From Urophycis tenuis (Eukaryota; Chordata; Actinopteri; Gadiformes; Phycidae), in contig JAXIVH010000020.1 of the NCBI GenBank assembly GCA_036785325.1, positions 6,243,879 through 6,307,878 of the forward strand: a stretch of 64,000 nucleotides of DNA, in the 5' to 3' direction. Positions 25,051 through 38,399 of this stretch are shown here, piece after piece. Within the stretch, counting starts at the first letter, position 1; every line of letters begins with the position of its first letter. Position numbers and translations under genes: made by a program. The notes beneath the pieces are model-generated. The model had not been told where the DNA came from, did no database searches, and was given only the letters and a program-made list of their open reading frames with translations.

Positions 25051-25102
25051 GCATATATACACACACACACACGCATATATACACACACATATATATATAT
25101 AC
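25003..25102. repeat. CA/TA microsatellite, unit 6 (100 bp)
   Basis: Same length and pattern as unit 5, fitting the recent 2.68-kb duplication. Confidence 0.95.
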
Positions 25103-25286
25103 TTAAACATAGCTGACCCTTTTTTTCCCCCTTCTCGGGGATTATGCTCCCAGTTTTGATCTCGGACGTCTGGTCACTTATAGCATATAATAATATTCTA
25201 TTACTGTTAAGCCAACTATGAATAATAAAACAGGCCAAAACATTTGTCCTTTATCATAGCTACACGTATTACAAAAAAAACGCGTG

Positions 25287-28065
25287 AATTGAAAAGTTGA
25301 AGGTATGTTTTTAGCTGCTGGGTAGACTTCAGTCAACCTGACGCAGTTTTGTCTGTGAGCAACCAAATTGCTCGGGGATGGGCTCATTTTAAGCGGGGAA
25401 ATCTAAGGTTCCCAACGGCGTATGGCAAGATTATATTGAGTCATGGGTCGTTGAAATACTAAGCTAATTAATTTCTGTTCTTTATTGAAAGATTGATCTT
25501 AATTGAAACGTTGAAGGTATGTTTTTAGCTGCTGGGTAGACTTCAGTCAACCTGACGCAGTTTTGTCTGTGAGCAACCAGACTGCTCGCGGATGGGCTCA
25601 TTTTAAGCGGGGAAATCTAAGCTTTCCAACGGCGTATGGCAAGACTATATTGACTCATGGTTCGTTGAAATACTAAGCTAATTAATTTGTGATCTGTAAG
25701 GAAAGATTGATGTTAATTGAAACGTTGAAGGTATGTTTTTAGCTGCTGGGTAGACTTCAGTCAACCTGACACAGTTTTGTCTCTGAGCAACCAAATTGCT
25801 TGGGGATGGGCTCATTTTAAGCGGGGAAATCTAAGCTTTCCAACGGCGTATGGCAAGACTATATTGACTCATGGGTCGTTGAAATACTAAGATAATTAAT
25901 TTGTGTTCTGTAAGGAAAGATTGATGTTAATTGAAACGTTGAAGGTATGTTTTTAGCTGCTGGGTAGACTTCACTCAACCTGACACAGTTTTGTCTGTGA
26001 TCAACCAGACTGCTGGCGGATGGGCTCATTTTAAGCAGGGAAATCTAAGCTTTTCAACGGCGTATGGTAAGACTATATTCACCAAAGGGCCGTTGAAATA
26101 CTAAGCTAATTAATTTGTGTTCTGTAAGGAAAGATTGATGTTAATTGAAACGTTAAAGGTATGTTTTTGGCTGCTGGGTAGACTTCATTCAACCTGACGC
26201 AGTTTAGTCTGTGATCAACCAGACTGCTCGCGGATGGGCTCATTTTAAGCGGGGAAATCTAAGCTTTCCAACGGCGTATGGCAAGACTATATTGACTCAT
26301 GGGTCGTTGAAATACTAAGCTAATTAATTTGTGTTCTTTAAGGAAAGATTGATGTTAATTGAAACGTTGAAGGTATGTTTTTAGCTGCTGGGTAGACTTC
26401 AGTCAACCTGACACAGTTTAGTCTGTGAGCAACCAAATTGCTCGGGGATGGGCTCATTATAAGCGGGGAAATCTAAGCTTTCCAACGGCGTATGGCAAGA
26501 CTATATTCACCAAAGGGTCGTTGAAATACTTAGCTAATTAATTTGTGTTCTGTAAGGAAAGATTGATGTTAATTGAAACGTTGAAGTTATGTTTTTAGCT
26601 GCTGGGTAGACTTCATTCAACCTGACGCAGTTTAGTCTGTGATCAACCAGACTGCTCGCGGATGGGCTCATTTTAAGCGGGGAAATCTAAGCTTCCCAAC
26701 GGCGTATGGAAAGACTATATTGACTCATGGGTCATTGAAATACTAAGCTAATTAATTTGTGTTCTGTAAGGAAAGATTGATGTTAATTGAAACGTTGAAG
26801 GTATGTTTTTAGCTGCTGGGTAGACTTCAGTCAACCTGACGCAGTTTAGTCTGTGATCAACCAGACTGCTCGCGGATGGGCTCATTTTAAGCGGGGAAAT
26901 CTAAGCTTTTCAACGGCGTATGGTAAGACTATATTCACCAATGGCCCGTTGAAATACTAAGCTAATTAATTTGTGTTCTGTAAGGAAAGATTGATGTCAA
27001 TTGAAACGTTAAAGGTATGTTTTTAGCTGCTGGGTAGACTTCATTCAACCTGACGCAGTTTAGTCTGTGATCAACCAGACTGCTCGCGGATGGGCTCATT
27101 TTAAGCGGGGAAATCTAAGCTTTCCAACGGCGTATGGAAAGACTATATTGACTCATGGGTCGTTGAAATACTAAGCTAATTAATTTGTGTTCTGTAAGGA
27201 AAGATTGATGTTAATTGAAACGTTGAAGGTATGTTTTTAGCTGCTGGGTAGACTTCAGTCAACCTGACGCAGTTTAGTCTGTGAGCAACCAAAATGCTCA
27301 GGGATGGGCTCATTATAAGCGGGGAAATCTAAGCTTTCCAACGGCGTATGGCAAGACTATATTCACCAAAGGGTCGTTGAAATACTAAGCTAATTAATTT
27401 GTGTTCTGTAAGGAAAGATTGATGTTAATTGAAACGTTAAAGGTATGTTTTTAGCTGCTGGGTAGACTTCATTCAACCTGACGCAGTTTAGTCTGTGATC
27501 AACCAGACTGCTCGCGGATGGGCTCATTTTAAGCGGGGAAATCTAAGCTTTCCAACGGCGTATGGCACGACTATATTGACTCATGGGTCATTGAAATACT
27601 AAGCTAATTAATTTGTGTTCTGTAAGGAAAGATTGATGTTAATTGAAACGTTGAAGGTATGTTTTTAGCTGCTGGGTAGACTTCAGTCAACCTGACGCAG
27701 TTTAGTCTGTGATCAACCAGACTGCTCGCGGATGGGCTCATTTTAAGCGGGGAAATCTAAGCTTTCCAACGGCGTATGAGAAGACTATATTGACTCATGG
27801 GTCGTTGAAATACTAAGCTAATTAATTTGTGTTCTGTAAGGAAAGATTGATGTTAATTGAAACGTTGAAGGTATGTTTTTAGCTGCTGGGTAGACTTCAG
27901 TCAACCTGACGCAGTTTAGTCTGTGATCAACCAGACTGCTCGAGGATGGGCTCATTTTAAGCGGGGAAATCTAAGCTTTCCAACGGCGTATGGCATGACT
28001 ATATTTGCCCATGGGTCGTCGAAATAATAAGCTGATTCATGTGTGTTCTGTTGGCTGTGGAAAGA
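25287..28065. repeat. 214-bp satellite array, block 7 (12 full monomers)
   Basis: Monomers start at 25313. It is the 9.3-kb-shifted partner of block 4, with exactly one monomer fewer near its right end. Confidence 0.96.
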
Positions 28066-28238
28066 AAATAGCACACAAGTCATACCAAGTCACCTTTATT
28101 TTTCAGTGATAAACATTAATAAATAAACAGTATGGACATTGTATAAACAGTTGTATAAAAAGTGTAAACGGTATGAACAGTGTTCTTATAAAAGATATCA
28201 ATATCAATACTGATCACGTGTGTATTTTATATTTCCAG

Positions 28239-28742
28239 GTTATTTGTTGATGAGCCAGAGCCTGTGACTCCCACCAACCGGCCCGTTCAGCCCACTGCGT
28301 TGTCGTCCTCCACCCGGCCGAAGCCTCCTGCGCCCACCCGCCTCCAGCCGAGGCCTCCTGCTGCGTCAGCCTGTGGCCCGCCCGCCCCCTGTGTCGGCAG
28401 CACCCATACCGCTGGTCCTCCCCGCACAGCCACAGGCCCCCTCCGTCCTGCTTCGTGGGCCATCCTGCAGCTGTCTCTGCAGTCATCGTGTGTCAAAACC
28501 ATTCAAACTTGTATATGGTAACATTTCAAAATGACACCAGCATAAATGAGGACCTTGCAATAGGTTGTGTGTTACATGACCCCCCTGGCATACAGCTGTA
28601 TGTCTCTGTGAAGGTGGTTGTGAAGAACTGCATCCGGCTGAACAAGTACAAGTGCCGGTGAGGCAGCAACTCTCTCGAGGGGTTGCACGCCCACCTGGTT
28701 AACGCCATCCCTTCACAGCGATGTGGGATCATGCCGTTCCAA
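28239..28742 (+). pseudogene. Decayed internal exon, copy 7
   Basis: No private difference seen relative to copy 3; the same frame breaks and splice sites are present. Confidence 0.6.
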
Positions 28743-28752
28743 GTAAGTGATT

Positions 28753-28755
<3 letters not shown>

Positions 28756-28794
<39 letters not shown>

Positions 28795-28841
28795 TATATA
28801 CACACACACACGCATAGATACACACACATATATATATATAC
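28756..28841. repeat. CA/TA microsatellite, unit 7 (86 bp)
   Basis: The alternating pattern is broken once by TAGATA. Confidence 0.95.
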
Positions 28842-29025
28842 TTAAACATAGCTGACCCTTTTTTTCCCCCTTCTCGGGGATTATGCTCCCAGTTTTGATC
28901 TCGGACGTCTGGTCACTTATAGCATATAATAATATTCTATTACTGTTAAGCCAACTATGAATAATAAAACAGGCCAAAACATGTGTCCTTTATCATAGCT
29001 ACACGTATTACAAAAAAAACGCGTG

Positions 29026-30306
29026 AATTGAAAAGTTGAAGGTATGTTTTTAGCTGCTGGGTAGACTTCAGTCAACCTGACGCAGTTTTGTCTGTGAGCA
29101 ACCAAATTGCTCGGGGATGGGCTCATTTTAAGCGGGGAAATCTAAGGTTCCCAACGGCGTATGGCAAGATTATATTGAGTCATGGGTCGTTGAAATACTA
29201 AGCTAATTAATTTCTGTTCTTTATTGAAAGATTGATGTTAATTGAAACGTTGAAGTTATGTTTTTAGCTGCTGGGTAGACTTCATTCAACCTGACGCAGT
29301 TTAGTCTGTGATCAACCAGACTGCTCGCGGATGGGCTCATTTTAAGCGGGGAAATCTAAGCTTTCCAACGGCGTATGGAAAGACTATATTGACTCATGGG
29401 TCGTTGAAATACTAAGCTAATTAATTTGTGTTCTGTAAGGAAAGATTGATGTTAATTGAAACGTTGAAGGTATGTTTTTAGCTGCTGGGTAGACTTCAGT
29501 CAACCTGACGCAGTTTAGTCTGTGAGCAACCAAATTGCTCAGGGATGGGCTCATTATAAGCGGGGAAATCTAAGCTTTCCAACGGCTTATGGCAAGACTA
29601 TATTCACCAAAGGGTCGTTGAAATACTAAGCTAATTAATTTGTGTTCTGTAAGGAAAGATTGATGTTAATTGAAACGTTAAAGGTATGTTTTTAGCTGCT
29701 GGGTAGACTTCATTCAACCTGACGCAGTTTAGTCTGTGATCAACCAGACTGCTCGCGGATGGGCTCATTTTAAGCGGGGAAATCTAAGCTTTCCAACGGC
29801 GTATGGCAAGACTATATTGACTCATGGGTCATTGAAATACTAAGCTAATTAATTTGTGTTCTGTAAGGAAAGATTGATGTTAATTGAAACGTTGAAGGTA
29901 TGTTTTTAGCTGCTGGGTAGACTTCAGTCAACCTGACGCAGTTTAGTCTGTGATCAACCAGACTGCTCGCGGATGGGCTCATTTTAAGCGGGGAAATCTA
30001 AGCTTTCCAACGGCGTATGGCAAGAGTATATTGACTCATGGGTCGTTGAAATACTAAGCTAATTAATTTGTGTTCTGTAAGGAAAGATTGATGTTAATTG
30101 AAACGTTGAAGGTATGTTTTTAGCTGCTGGGTAGACTTCAGTCAACCTGACGCAGTTTAGTCTGTGATCAACCAGACTGCTCGAGGATGGGCTCATTTTA
30201 AGCGGGGAAATCTAAGCTTTCCAACGGCGTATGGCATGACTATATTTGCCCATGGGTCGTCGAAATAATAAGCTGATTCATGTGTGTTCTGTTGGCTGTG
30301 GAAAGA
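29026..30306. repeat. 214-bp satellite array, block 8 (5 full monomers)
   Basis: Monomers start at 29052. The block recurs as block 11 at about +10162 bp, with GGCTTATGG and CAAGAGTATATTG monomers in the same order. Confidence 0.96.
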
Positions 30307-30479
30307 AAATAGCACACAAGTCATACCAAGTCACCTTTATTTTTCAGTGATAAACATTAATAAATAAACAGTATAGACATTGTATAAACAGTTGTATAAA
30401 AAGTGTAAACGGTATGAACAGTGTTCTTATAAAAGATATCAATATCAATACTGATCACGTGTGTATTTTATATTTCCAG

Positions 30480-30983
30480 GTTATTTGTTGATGAGCCAGA
30501 GCCTGTGACTCCCACCAACCGGCCCGTTCAGCCCACTGCGTTGTCGTCCTCCACCCGGCCGAAGCCTCCTGCGCCCACCCGCCTCCAGCCGAGGCCTCCT
30601 GCTGCGTCAGCCTGTGGCCCGCCCGCCCCCTGTGTCGGCAGCACCCATACCGCTGGTCCTCCCCGCACAGCCACAGGCCCCCTCCGTCCTGCTTCGTGGG
30701 CCATCCTGCAGCTGTCTCTGCAGTCATCGTGTGTCAAAACCATTCAAACTTGTATATGGTAACATTTCAAAATGACACCAGCATAAATGAGGACCTTGCA
30801 ATAGGTTGTGTGTTACATGACCCCCCTGGCATACAGCTGTATGTCTCTGTGAAGGTGGTTGTGAAGAACTGCATCCGGCTGAACAAGTACAAGTGCCGGT
30901 GAGGCAGCAACTCTCTCGAGGGGTTGCACGCCCACCTGGTTAACGCCATCCCTTCACAGCGATGTGGGATCATGCCGTTCCAA
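30480..30983 (+). pseudogene. Decayed internal exon, copy 8
   Basis: No private difference seen relative to copy 3; splice sites and stops conserved. Confidence 0.6.
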
Positions 30984-30993
30984 GTAAGTGATT

Positions 30994-30996
<3 letters not shown>

Positions 30997-31049
<53 letters not shown>

Positions 31050-31096
31050 TATATACACACACACACACGCATAGATACACACACATATATATATAC
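30997..31096. repeat. CA/TA microsatellite, unit 8 (100 bp)
   Basis: A long CA run without CGCG, with GCATAGATAC and a slightly shorter TA run than its partner in unit 11. Confidence 0.95.
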
Positions 31097-31280
31097 TTAA
31101 ACATAGCTGACCCTTTTTTTCCCCCTTCTCGGGGATTATGCTCCCAGTTTTGATCTCGGACGTCTGGTCACTTATAGCATATAATAATATTCTATTACTG
31201 TTAAGCCAACTATGAATAATAAAACAGGCCAAAACATGTGTCCTTTATCATAGCTACACGTATTACAAAAAAAACGCGTG

Positions 31281-34200
31281 AATTGAAAAGTTGAAGGTAT
31301 GTTTTTAGCTGCTGGGTAGACTTCAGTCAACCTAACGCAGTTTTGTCTGTGAGCAACCAAATTGCTCGGGGATGGGCTCATTTTAAGCGGGGAAATCTAA
31401 GGTTCCCAACGGCGTATGGCAAGATTATATTGAGTCATGGGTCGTTGAAATACTAAGCTAATTAATTTCTGTTCTTTATTGAAAGATTGATCTTAATTGA
31501 AACGTTGAAGGTATGTTTTTAGCTGCTGGGTAGACTTCAGTCAACCTGACGCAGTTTTGTCTGTGAGCAACCAGACTGCTCGCGGATGGGCTCATTTTAA
31601 GCGGGGAAATCTAAGCTTTCCAACGGCGTATGGCAAGACTATATTGACTCATTGGTCGTTGAAATACTAAGCTAATTAATTTGTGATCTGTAAGGAAAGA
31701 TTGATGTTAATTGAAACGTTGAAGGTATGTTTTTAGCTGCTGGGTAGACTTCAGTCAACCTGACACAGTTTTGTCTCTGAGCAACCAAATTGCTTGGGGA
31801 TGGGCTCATTTTAAGCGGGGAAATCTAAGCTTTCCAACGGCGTATGGCAAGACTATATTGACTCATGGGTCGTTGAAATACTAAGATAATTAATTTGTGT
31901 TCTGTAAGGAAAGATTGATGTTAATTGAAACGTTGAAGGTATGTTTTTAGCTGCTGGGTATACTTCACTCAACCTGACACAGTTTTGTCTGTGATCAACC
32001 AGACTGCTGGCGGATGGGCTCATTTTAAGCAGGGAAATCTAAGCTTTTCAACGGCGTATGGTAAGACTATATTCACCAAAGGGCCGTTGAAATACTAAGC
32101 TAATTAATTTGTGTTCTGTAAGGAAAGATTGATGTTAATTGAAACGTTAAAGGTATGTTTTTGGCTGCTGGGTAGACTTCATTCAACCTGACGCAGTTTA
32201 GTCTGTGATCAACCAGACTGCTCGCGGATGGGCTCATTTTAAGCGGGGAAATCTAAGCTTTCCAACGGCGTATGGCAAGACTATATTGACTCATGGGTCG
32301 TTGAAATACTAAGCTAATTAATTTGTGTTCTGTAAGGAAAGATTGATGTTAATTGAAACGTTGAAGGTATGTTTTTAGCTGCTGGGTAGACTTCAGTCAA
32401 CCTGACACAGTTTAGTCTGTGAGCAACCAAATTGCTCGCGGATGGGCTCATTTTAAGCGGGGAAATCTAAGCTTTCCAACGGCGTATGGCAAGACTATAT
32501 TAACTCATGGGTCGTTGAAATACTAAGCTAATTAATTTGTGTTCTGTAAGGAAAGATTGATGTTAATTGAAACGTTGAGGGTATGTTTTTAGCTGCTGGG
32601 TAGACTTCAGTCAACCTGACGCAGTTTAGTCTGTGATCAACCAGACTGCTCGCGGATGGGCTCATTTTAAGCGGGGAAATCTAAGCTTTCCAACGGCGTA
32701 TGGCAAGACTATATTGACTCATGGGTCGTTTAAATACTAAGCTAATTAATTTGTGATCTGTAAGGAAAGATTGATGTTAATTGAAACGTTGAAGGTATGT
32801 TTTTAGCTGCTGGGTAGACTTCAGTCAACCTGACGCAGTTTAGTCTGTGATCAACCAGACTGCTCGCGGATGGGCTCATTTTAAGCGGGGAAATCTAAGC
32901 TTTCCAATGGCGTATGGCAAGACTATATTGACTCATGGGTCGTTTAAATACTAAGCTAATTAATTTGTGTTCTGTAAGGAAAGATTGATGTTAATTGAAA
33001 CGTTGAAGGTATGTCTTTAGCTGCTGTGTAGACTTCAGTCAACCTGACGCAGTTTTGTCTGTGAGCAAGCAGACTGCTCGCGGATGGGCTCATTTTAAGC
33101 GGGGAAATCTAAGCTTTCCAACGGCGTATGGCAAGACTATATTGACTCATTGGTCGTTGAAATACTAAGCTAATTAATTTGTGATCTGTAAGGAAAGATT
33201 GATGTTAATTGAAACGTTGAAGGTATGTTTTTAGCTGCTGGGTAGACTTCAGTCAACCTGACACAGTTTTGTCTCTGAGCAACCAAATTGCTTGGGGATG
33301 GGCTCATTATAAGCGGGGAAATCTAAGCTTTTCAACGGCGTATGGCAAGACTATATTCACCAAAGGGTCTTTGAAATACTAAGCTAATTAATTTGTGTTC
33401 TGTAAGGAAAGATTGATGTTAATTGAAACGTTAAAGGTATGTTTTTAGCTGCTGGGTAGACTTCATTCAACCTGACGCAGTTTAGTCTGTGATCAACCAG
33501 ACTGCTCGCGGATGGGCTCATTTTAAGCGGGGAAATCTAAGCTTTCCAACGGCCTATGGCAAGACTATATTGACTCATGGGTCATTGAAATACTAAGCTA
33601 ATTAATTTGTGTTCTGTAAGGAAAGATTGATGTTAATTGAAACGTTGAAGGTATGTTTTTAGCTGCTGGGTAGACTTCAGTCAACCTGACGCAGTTTAGT
33701 CTGTGATCAACCAGACTGCTCGCGGATGGGCTCATTTTAAGCGGGGAAATCTAAGCTTTTCAACGGCGTATGGCACGACTATATTCACCAATGGCCCGTT
33801 GAAATACTAAGCTAATTAATTTGTGTTCTGTAAGGAAAGATTGATGTCAATTGAAACGTTAAAGGTATGTTTTTAGCTGCTGGGTAGACTTCATTCAACC
33901 TGACGCAGTTTAGTCTGTGATCAACCAGACTGCTCGCGGATGGGCTCATTTTAAGCGGGGAAATCTAAGCTTTCCAACGGCGTATGGAAAGACTATATTG
34001 ACTCATGGGTCGTTGAAATACTAAGCTAATTAATTTGTGTTCTGTAAGGAAAGATTGATGTTAATTGAAACGTTGAAGGTATGTTTTTAGCTGCTGGGTA
34101 GACTTCAGTCAACCTGACGCAGTTTAGTCTGTGAGCAACCAAATTGCTCAGGGATGGGCTCATTATAAGCGGGGAAATCTAAGCTTTCCAACGGCGTATG

Positions 34201-34915
34201 GCAAGACTATATTCACCAAAGGGTCGTTGAAATACTAAGCTAATTAATTTGTGTTCTGTAAGGAAAGATTGATGTTAATTGAAACGTTAAAGGTATGTTT
34301 TTAGCTGCTGGGTAGACTTCATTCAACCTGACGCAGTTTAGTCTGTGATCAACCAGACTGCTCGCGGATGGGCTCATTTTAAGCGGGGAAATCTAAGCTT
34401 TCCAACGGCGTATGGCACGACTATATTGACTCATGGGTCATTGAAATACTAAGCTAATTATTTTGTGTTCTGTAAGGAAAGATTGATGTTAATTGAAACG
34501 TTGAAGGTATGTTTTTAGCTGCTGGGTAGACTTCAGTCAACCTGACGCAGTTTAGTCTGTGATCAACCAGACTGCTCGCGGATGGGCTCATTTTAAGCGG
34601 GGAAATCTAAGCTTTCCAACGGCGTATGGCAAGAGTATATTGACTCATGGGTCGTTGAAATACTAAGCTAATTAATTTGTGTTCTGTAAGGAAAGATTGA
34701 TGTTAATTGAAACGTTGAAGGTATGTTTTTAGCTGCTGGGTAGACTTCAGTCAACCTGACGCAGTTTAGTCTGTGATCAACCAGACTGCTCGAGGATGGG
34801 CTCATTTTAAGCGGGGAAATCTAAGCTTTCCAACGGCGTATGGCATGACTATATTTGCCCATGGGTCGTCGAAATAATAAGCTGATTCATGTGTGTTCTG
34901 TTGGCTGTGGAAAGA
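31281..34915. repeat. 214-bp satellite array, block 9 (16 full monomers)
   Basis: Monomers start at 31307. The marker GGGTATACTTCACTC and the following GTTTTTGGCTG monomer also occur near 10150-10360 in block 3, so this block and the tail of block 3 share ancestry. Block 3 carries the extra 8-mer. The first monomer has CCTAACGCAG where its partner in block 12 has CCTGACGCAG. Confidence 0.96.
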
Positions 34916-35088
34916 AAATAGCACACAAGTCATACCAAGTCACCTTTATTTTTCAGTGATAAACATTAATAAATAAACAGTATGGACATTGTATAAACAG
35001 TTGTATAAAAAGTGTAAACGGTATGAACAGTGTTCTTATAAAAGATATCAATATCAATACTGATCACGTGTGTATTTTATATTTCCAG

Positions 35089-35592
35089 GTTATTTGTTGA
35101 TGAGCCAGAGCCTGTGACTCCCACCAACCGGCCCGTTCAGCCCACTGCGTTGTCGTCCTCCACCCGGCCGAAGCCTCCTGCGCCCACCCGCCTCCAGCCG
35201 AGGCCTCCTGCTGCGTCAGCCTGTGGCCCGCCCGCCCCCTGTGTCGGCAGCACCCATACCGCTGGTCCTCCCCGCACAGCCACAGGCCCCCTCCGTCCTG
35301 CTTCGTGGGCCATCCTGCAGCTGTCTCTGCAGTCATCGTGTGTCAAAACCATTCAAACTTGTATATGGTAACATTTCAAAATGACACCAGCATAAATGAG
35401 GACCTTGCAATAGGTTGTGTGTTACATGACCCCCCTGGCATACAGCTGTATGTCTCTGTGAAGGTGGTTGTGAAGAACTGCATCCGGCTGAACAAGTACA
35501 AGTGCCGGTGAGGCAGCAACTCTCTCGAGGGGTTGCACGCCCACCTGGTTAACGCCATCCCTTCACAGCGATGTGGGATCATGCCGTTCCAA
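35089..35592 (+). pseudogene. Decayed internal exon, copy 9
   Basis: No private difference seen relative to copy 3; splice sites and stops conserved. Confidence 0.6.
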
Positions 35593-35602
35593 GTAAGTGA
35601 TT

Positions 35603-35605
<3 letters not shown>

Positions 35606-35639
<34 letters not shown>

Positions 35640-35691
35640 GCATATATACACACACACACACGCATATATACACACACATATATATATATAC
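35606..35691. repeat. CA/TA microsatellite, unit 9 (86 bp)
   Basis: Uninterrupted alternating purine-pyrimidine with CGCG; same length as unit 12. Confidence 0.95.
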
Positions 35692-35875
35692 TTAAACATA
35701 GCTGACCCTTTTTTTCCCCCTTCTCGGGGATTATACTCCCAGTTTTGATCTCGGACGTCTGGTCACTTATAGCATATAATAATATTCTATTACTGTTAAG
35801 CCAACTATGAATAATAAAACAGGCCAAAACATGTGTCCTTTATCATAGCTACACGTATTACAAAAAAAACGCGTG

Positions 35876-38226
35876 AATTGAAAAGTTGAAGGTATGTTTT
35901 TAGCTGCTGGGTAGACTTCAGTCAACCTGACGCAGTTTTGTCTGTGAGCAACCAAATTGCTCAGGGATGGGCTCATTTTAAGCGGGGAAATCTAAGGTTC
36001 CCAACGGCGTATGGCAAGATTATATTGAGTCATGGGTCGTTGAAATACTAAGCTAATTAATTTCTGTTCTTTATTGAAAGATTGATGTTAATTGAAACGT
36101 TGAAGGTATGTTTTTAGCTGCTGGGTAGACTTCAGTCAACCTGACGCAGTTTAGTCTGTGATCAACCAGACTGCTCGCGGATGGGCTCATTTTAAGCGGG
36201 GAAATCTAAGGTTCCCAACGGCGTATGGCAAGACTATATTGAGTCATGGGTCGTTGAAATACTAAGCTAATTAATTCCTGTTCTTTATTGAAAGATTGAT
36301 CTTAATTGAAACGTTGAAGGTATGTTTTTAGCTGCTGGGTAGACTTCAGTCAACCTGACGCAGTTTTGTCTGTGAGCAAGCAGACTGCTCGCGGATGGGC
36401 TCATTTTAAGCGGGGAAATCTAAGCTTTCCAACGGCGTATGGCAAGACTATATTGACTCATTGGTCGTTGAAATACTAAGCTAATTAATTTGTGATCTGT
36501 AAGGAAAGATTGATGTTAATTGAAACGTTGAAGGTATGTTTTTAGCTGCTGGGTAGACTTCAGTCAACCTGACACAGTTTTGTCTCTGAGCAACCAAATT
36601 GCTTGGGGATGGGCTCATTATAAGCGGGGAAATCTAAGCTTTTCAACGGCGTATGGCAAGACTATATACACCAAAGGGCCTTTGAAATACTAAGCTAATT
36701 AATTTGTGTTCTGTAAGGAAAGATTGATGTTAATTGAAACGTTAAAGGTATGTTTTAAGCTGCTGGGTAGACTTCATTCAACCTGACGCAGTTTAGTCTG
36801 TGATCAACCAGACTGCTCGCAGATGGGCTCATTTTAAGCGGGGAAATCAAAGCTTTCCAACCGCCTATGGCAAGACTATATTGACTCATGGGTCATTGAA
36901 ATACTAAGCTAATTAATTTGTGTTCTGTCAGGAAAGATTGATGTTAATTGAAACGTTGAAGGTATGTTTTTAGCTGCTGGGTAGACTTCAGTCAACCTGA
37001 CGCAGTTTAGTCTGTGATCAACCAGACTGCTCGCGAATGGGCTCATTTTAAGCGGGGAAATCTAAGCTTTTCAACGGCGTATGGCAAGACTATATTCACT
37101 AATGGCCCGTTGAAATACTAAGCTAATTAATTTGTGTTCTGTAAGGAAAGATTGATGTCAATTGAAACGTTAAAGGTATGTTTTTAGCTGCTGGGTAGAC
37201 TTCATTCAACCTGACACAGTTTAGTCTGTGATCAACCAGACTGCTCGCGGATGGGCTCATTTTAAGCGGGGAAATCTAAGCTTTCCAACGGCGTATGGAA
37301 AGACTATATTAACTCATGGGTCGTTGAAATACTAAGCTAATTAATTTGTGTTCTGTAAGGAAAGATTGATGTTAATTGAAACGTTGAAGGTATGTTTTTA
37401 GCTGCTGGGTAGACTTCAGTCAACCTGACGCAGTTTAGTCTGTGAGCAACCAAATTGCTCAGCGATGGGCTCATTATAAGCGGGGAAATCTAAGCTTTCC
37501 AACGGCGTATGGCAAGACTATATTCACCAAAGGGTCGTTGAAATACTAAGCTAATTAATTTGTGTTCTGTAAGGAAAGATTGATGTTAATTGAAACGTTA
37601 AAGGTATGTTTTTAGCTGCTGGGTAGACTTCATTCAACCTGACGCAGCTTAGTCTGTGATCAACCAGACTGCTCGCGGATGGGCTCATTTTAAGCGGGGA
37701 AATCTAAGCTTTCCAACGGCGTATGGCAAGACTATATTGACTCATGGGTCATTGAAATACTAAGCTAATTAATTTGTGTTCTGTAAGGAAAGATTGATGT
37801 TAATTGAAACGTTGAAGGTATGTTTTTAGCTGCTGGGTAGACTTCAGTCAACCTGACGCAGTTTAGTCTGTGATCAACCAGACTGCTCGAGGATGGGCTC
37901 ATTTTAAGCGCGGAAATCTAAGCTTTCCAACGGCGTATGGCAAGACTATATTCACTAAAGGGTCGTTGAAATACTAAGCTAATTAATTTGTGTTCTGTAA
38001 GGAAAGATTGATGTTAATTGAAACGTTGAAGGTATGTCTTTAGCTGCTGTGTAGACTTCAGTCAACCTGACGCAGATTTGTCTGTGAGCAACCAAATTGC
38101 TCGGAGATGGGCTCATTTTAAACGGGGAAATCTAAGCTTTCCAACGACGTATGGCATGACTATATTTGCCCATGGGTCGTCGAAATAATAAGCTGATTCA
38201 TGTGTGTTCTGTTGGCTGTGGAAAGA
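35876..38226. repeat. 214-bp satellite array, block 10 (10 full monomers)
   Basis: Monomers start at 35902. It begins like block 5 (TATATACACCAAAGGGCC, AACCGCC) and then continues with GCTCAGCGATGG and GCGCGGAAATC monomers found otherwise in blocks 13 and 14. Confidence 0.96.
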
Positions 38227-38399
38227 AAATAGCACACAAGTCATACCAAGTCACCTTTATTTTTCAGTGATAAACATTAATAAATAAACAGTATGGACAT
38301 TGTATAAACAGTTGTATAAAAAGTGTAAACGGTATGAACAGTGTTCTTATAAAAGATATCAATATCAATACTGATCACGTGTGTATTTTATATTTCCAG

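Larger units (their letters stand above)
24313..25286. repeat. Complex unit 6 (974 bp), chimeric
   Basis: Same left-half class 1/2 markers as unit 5. The tail has CATTTGTCC and is followed by a GCTCGGGG boundary monomer as in unit 3, so the right flank derives from the unit 3 lineage. Confidence 0.92.
28066..29025. repeat. Complex unit 7 (960 bp)
   Basis: The microsatellite lacks the CGCG step and contains GCATAGATAC, as in units 8 and 11. Confidence 0.93.
30307..31280. repeat. Complex unit 8 (974 bp)
   Basis: Has the private AGTATAGACATT (G to A) upstream of the exon, shared only with unit 11. Confidence 0.93.
34916..35875. repeat. Complex unit 9 (960 bp)
   Basis: Private G to A in the tail (GATTATACTCCC near 35731). 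Otherwise matches unit 12 closely. Confidence 0.93.
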
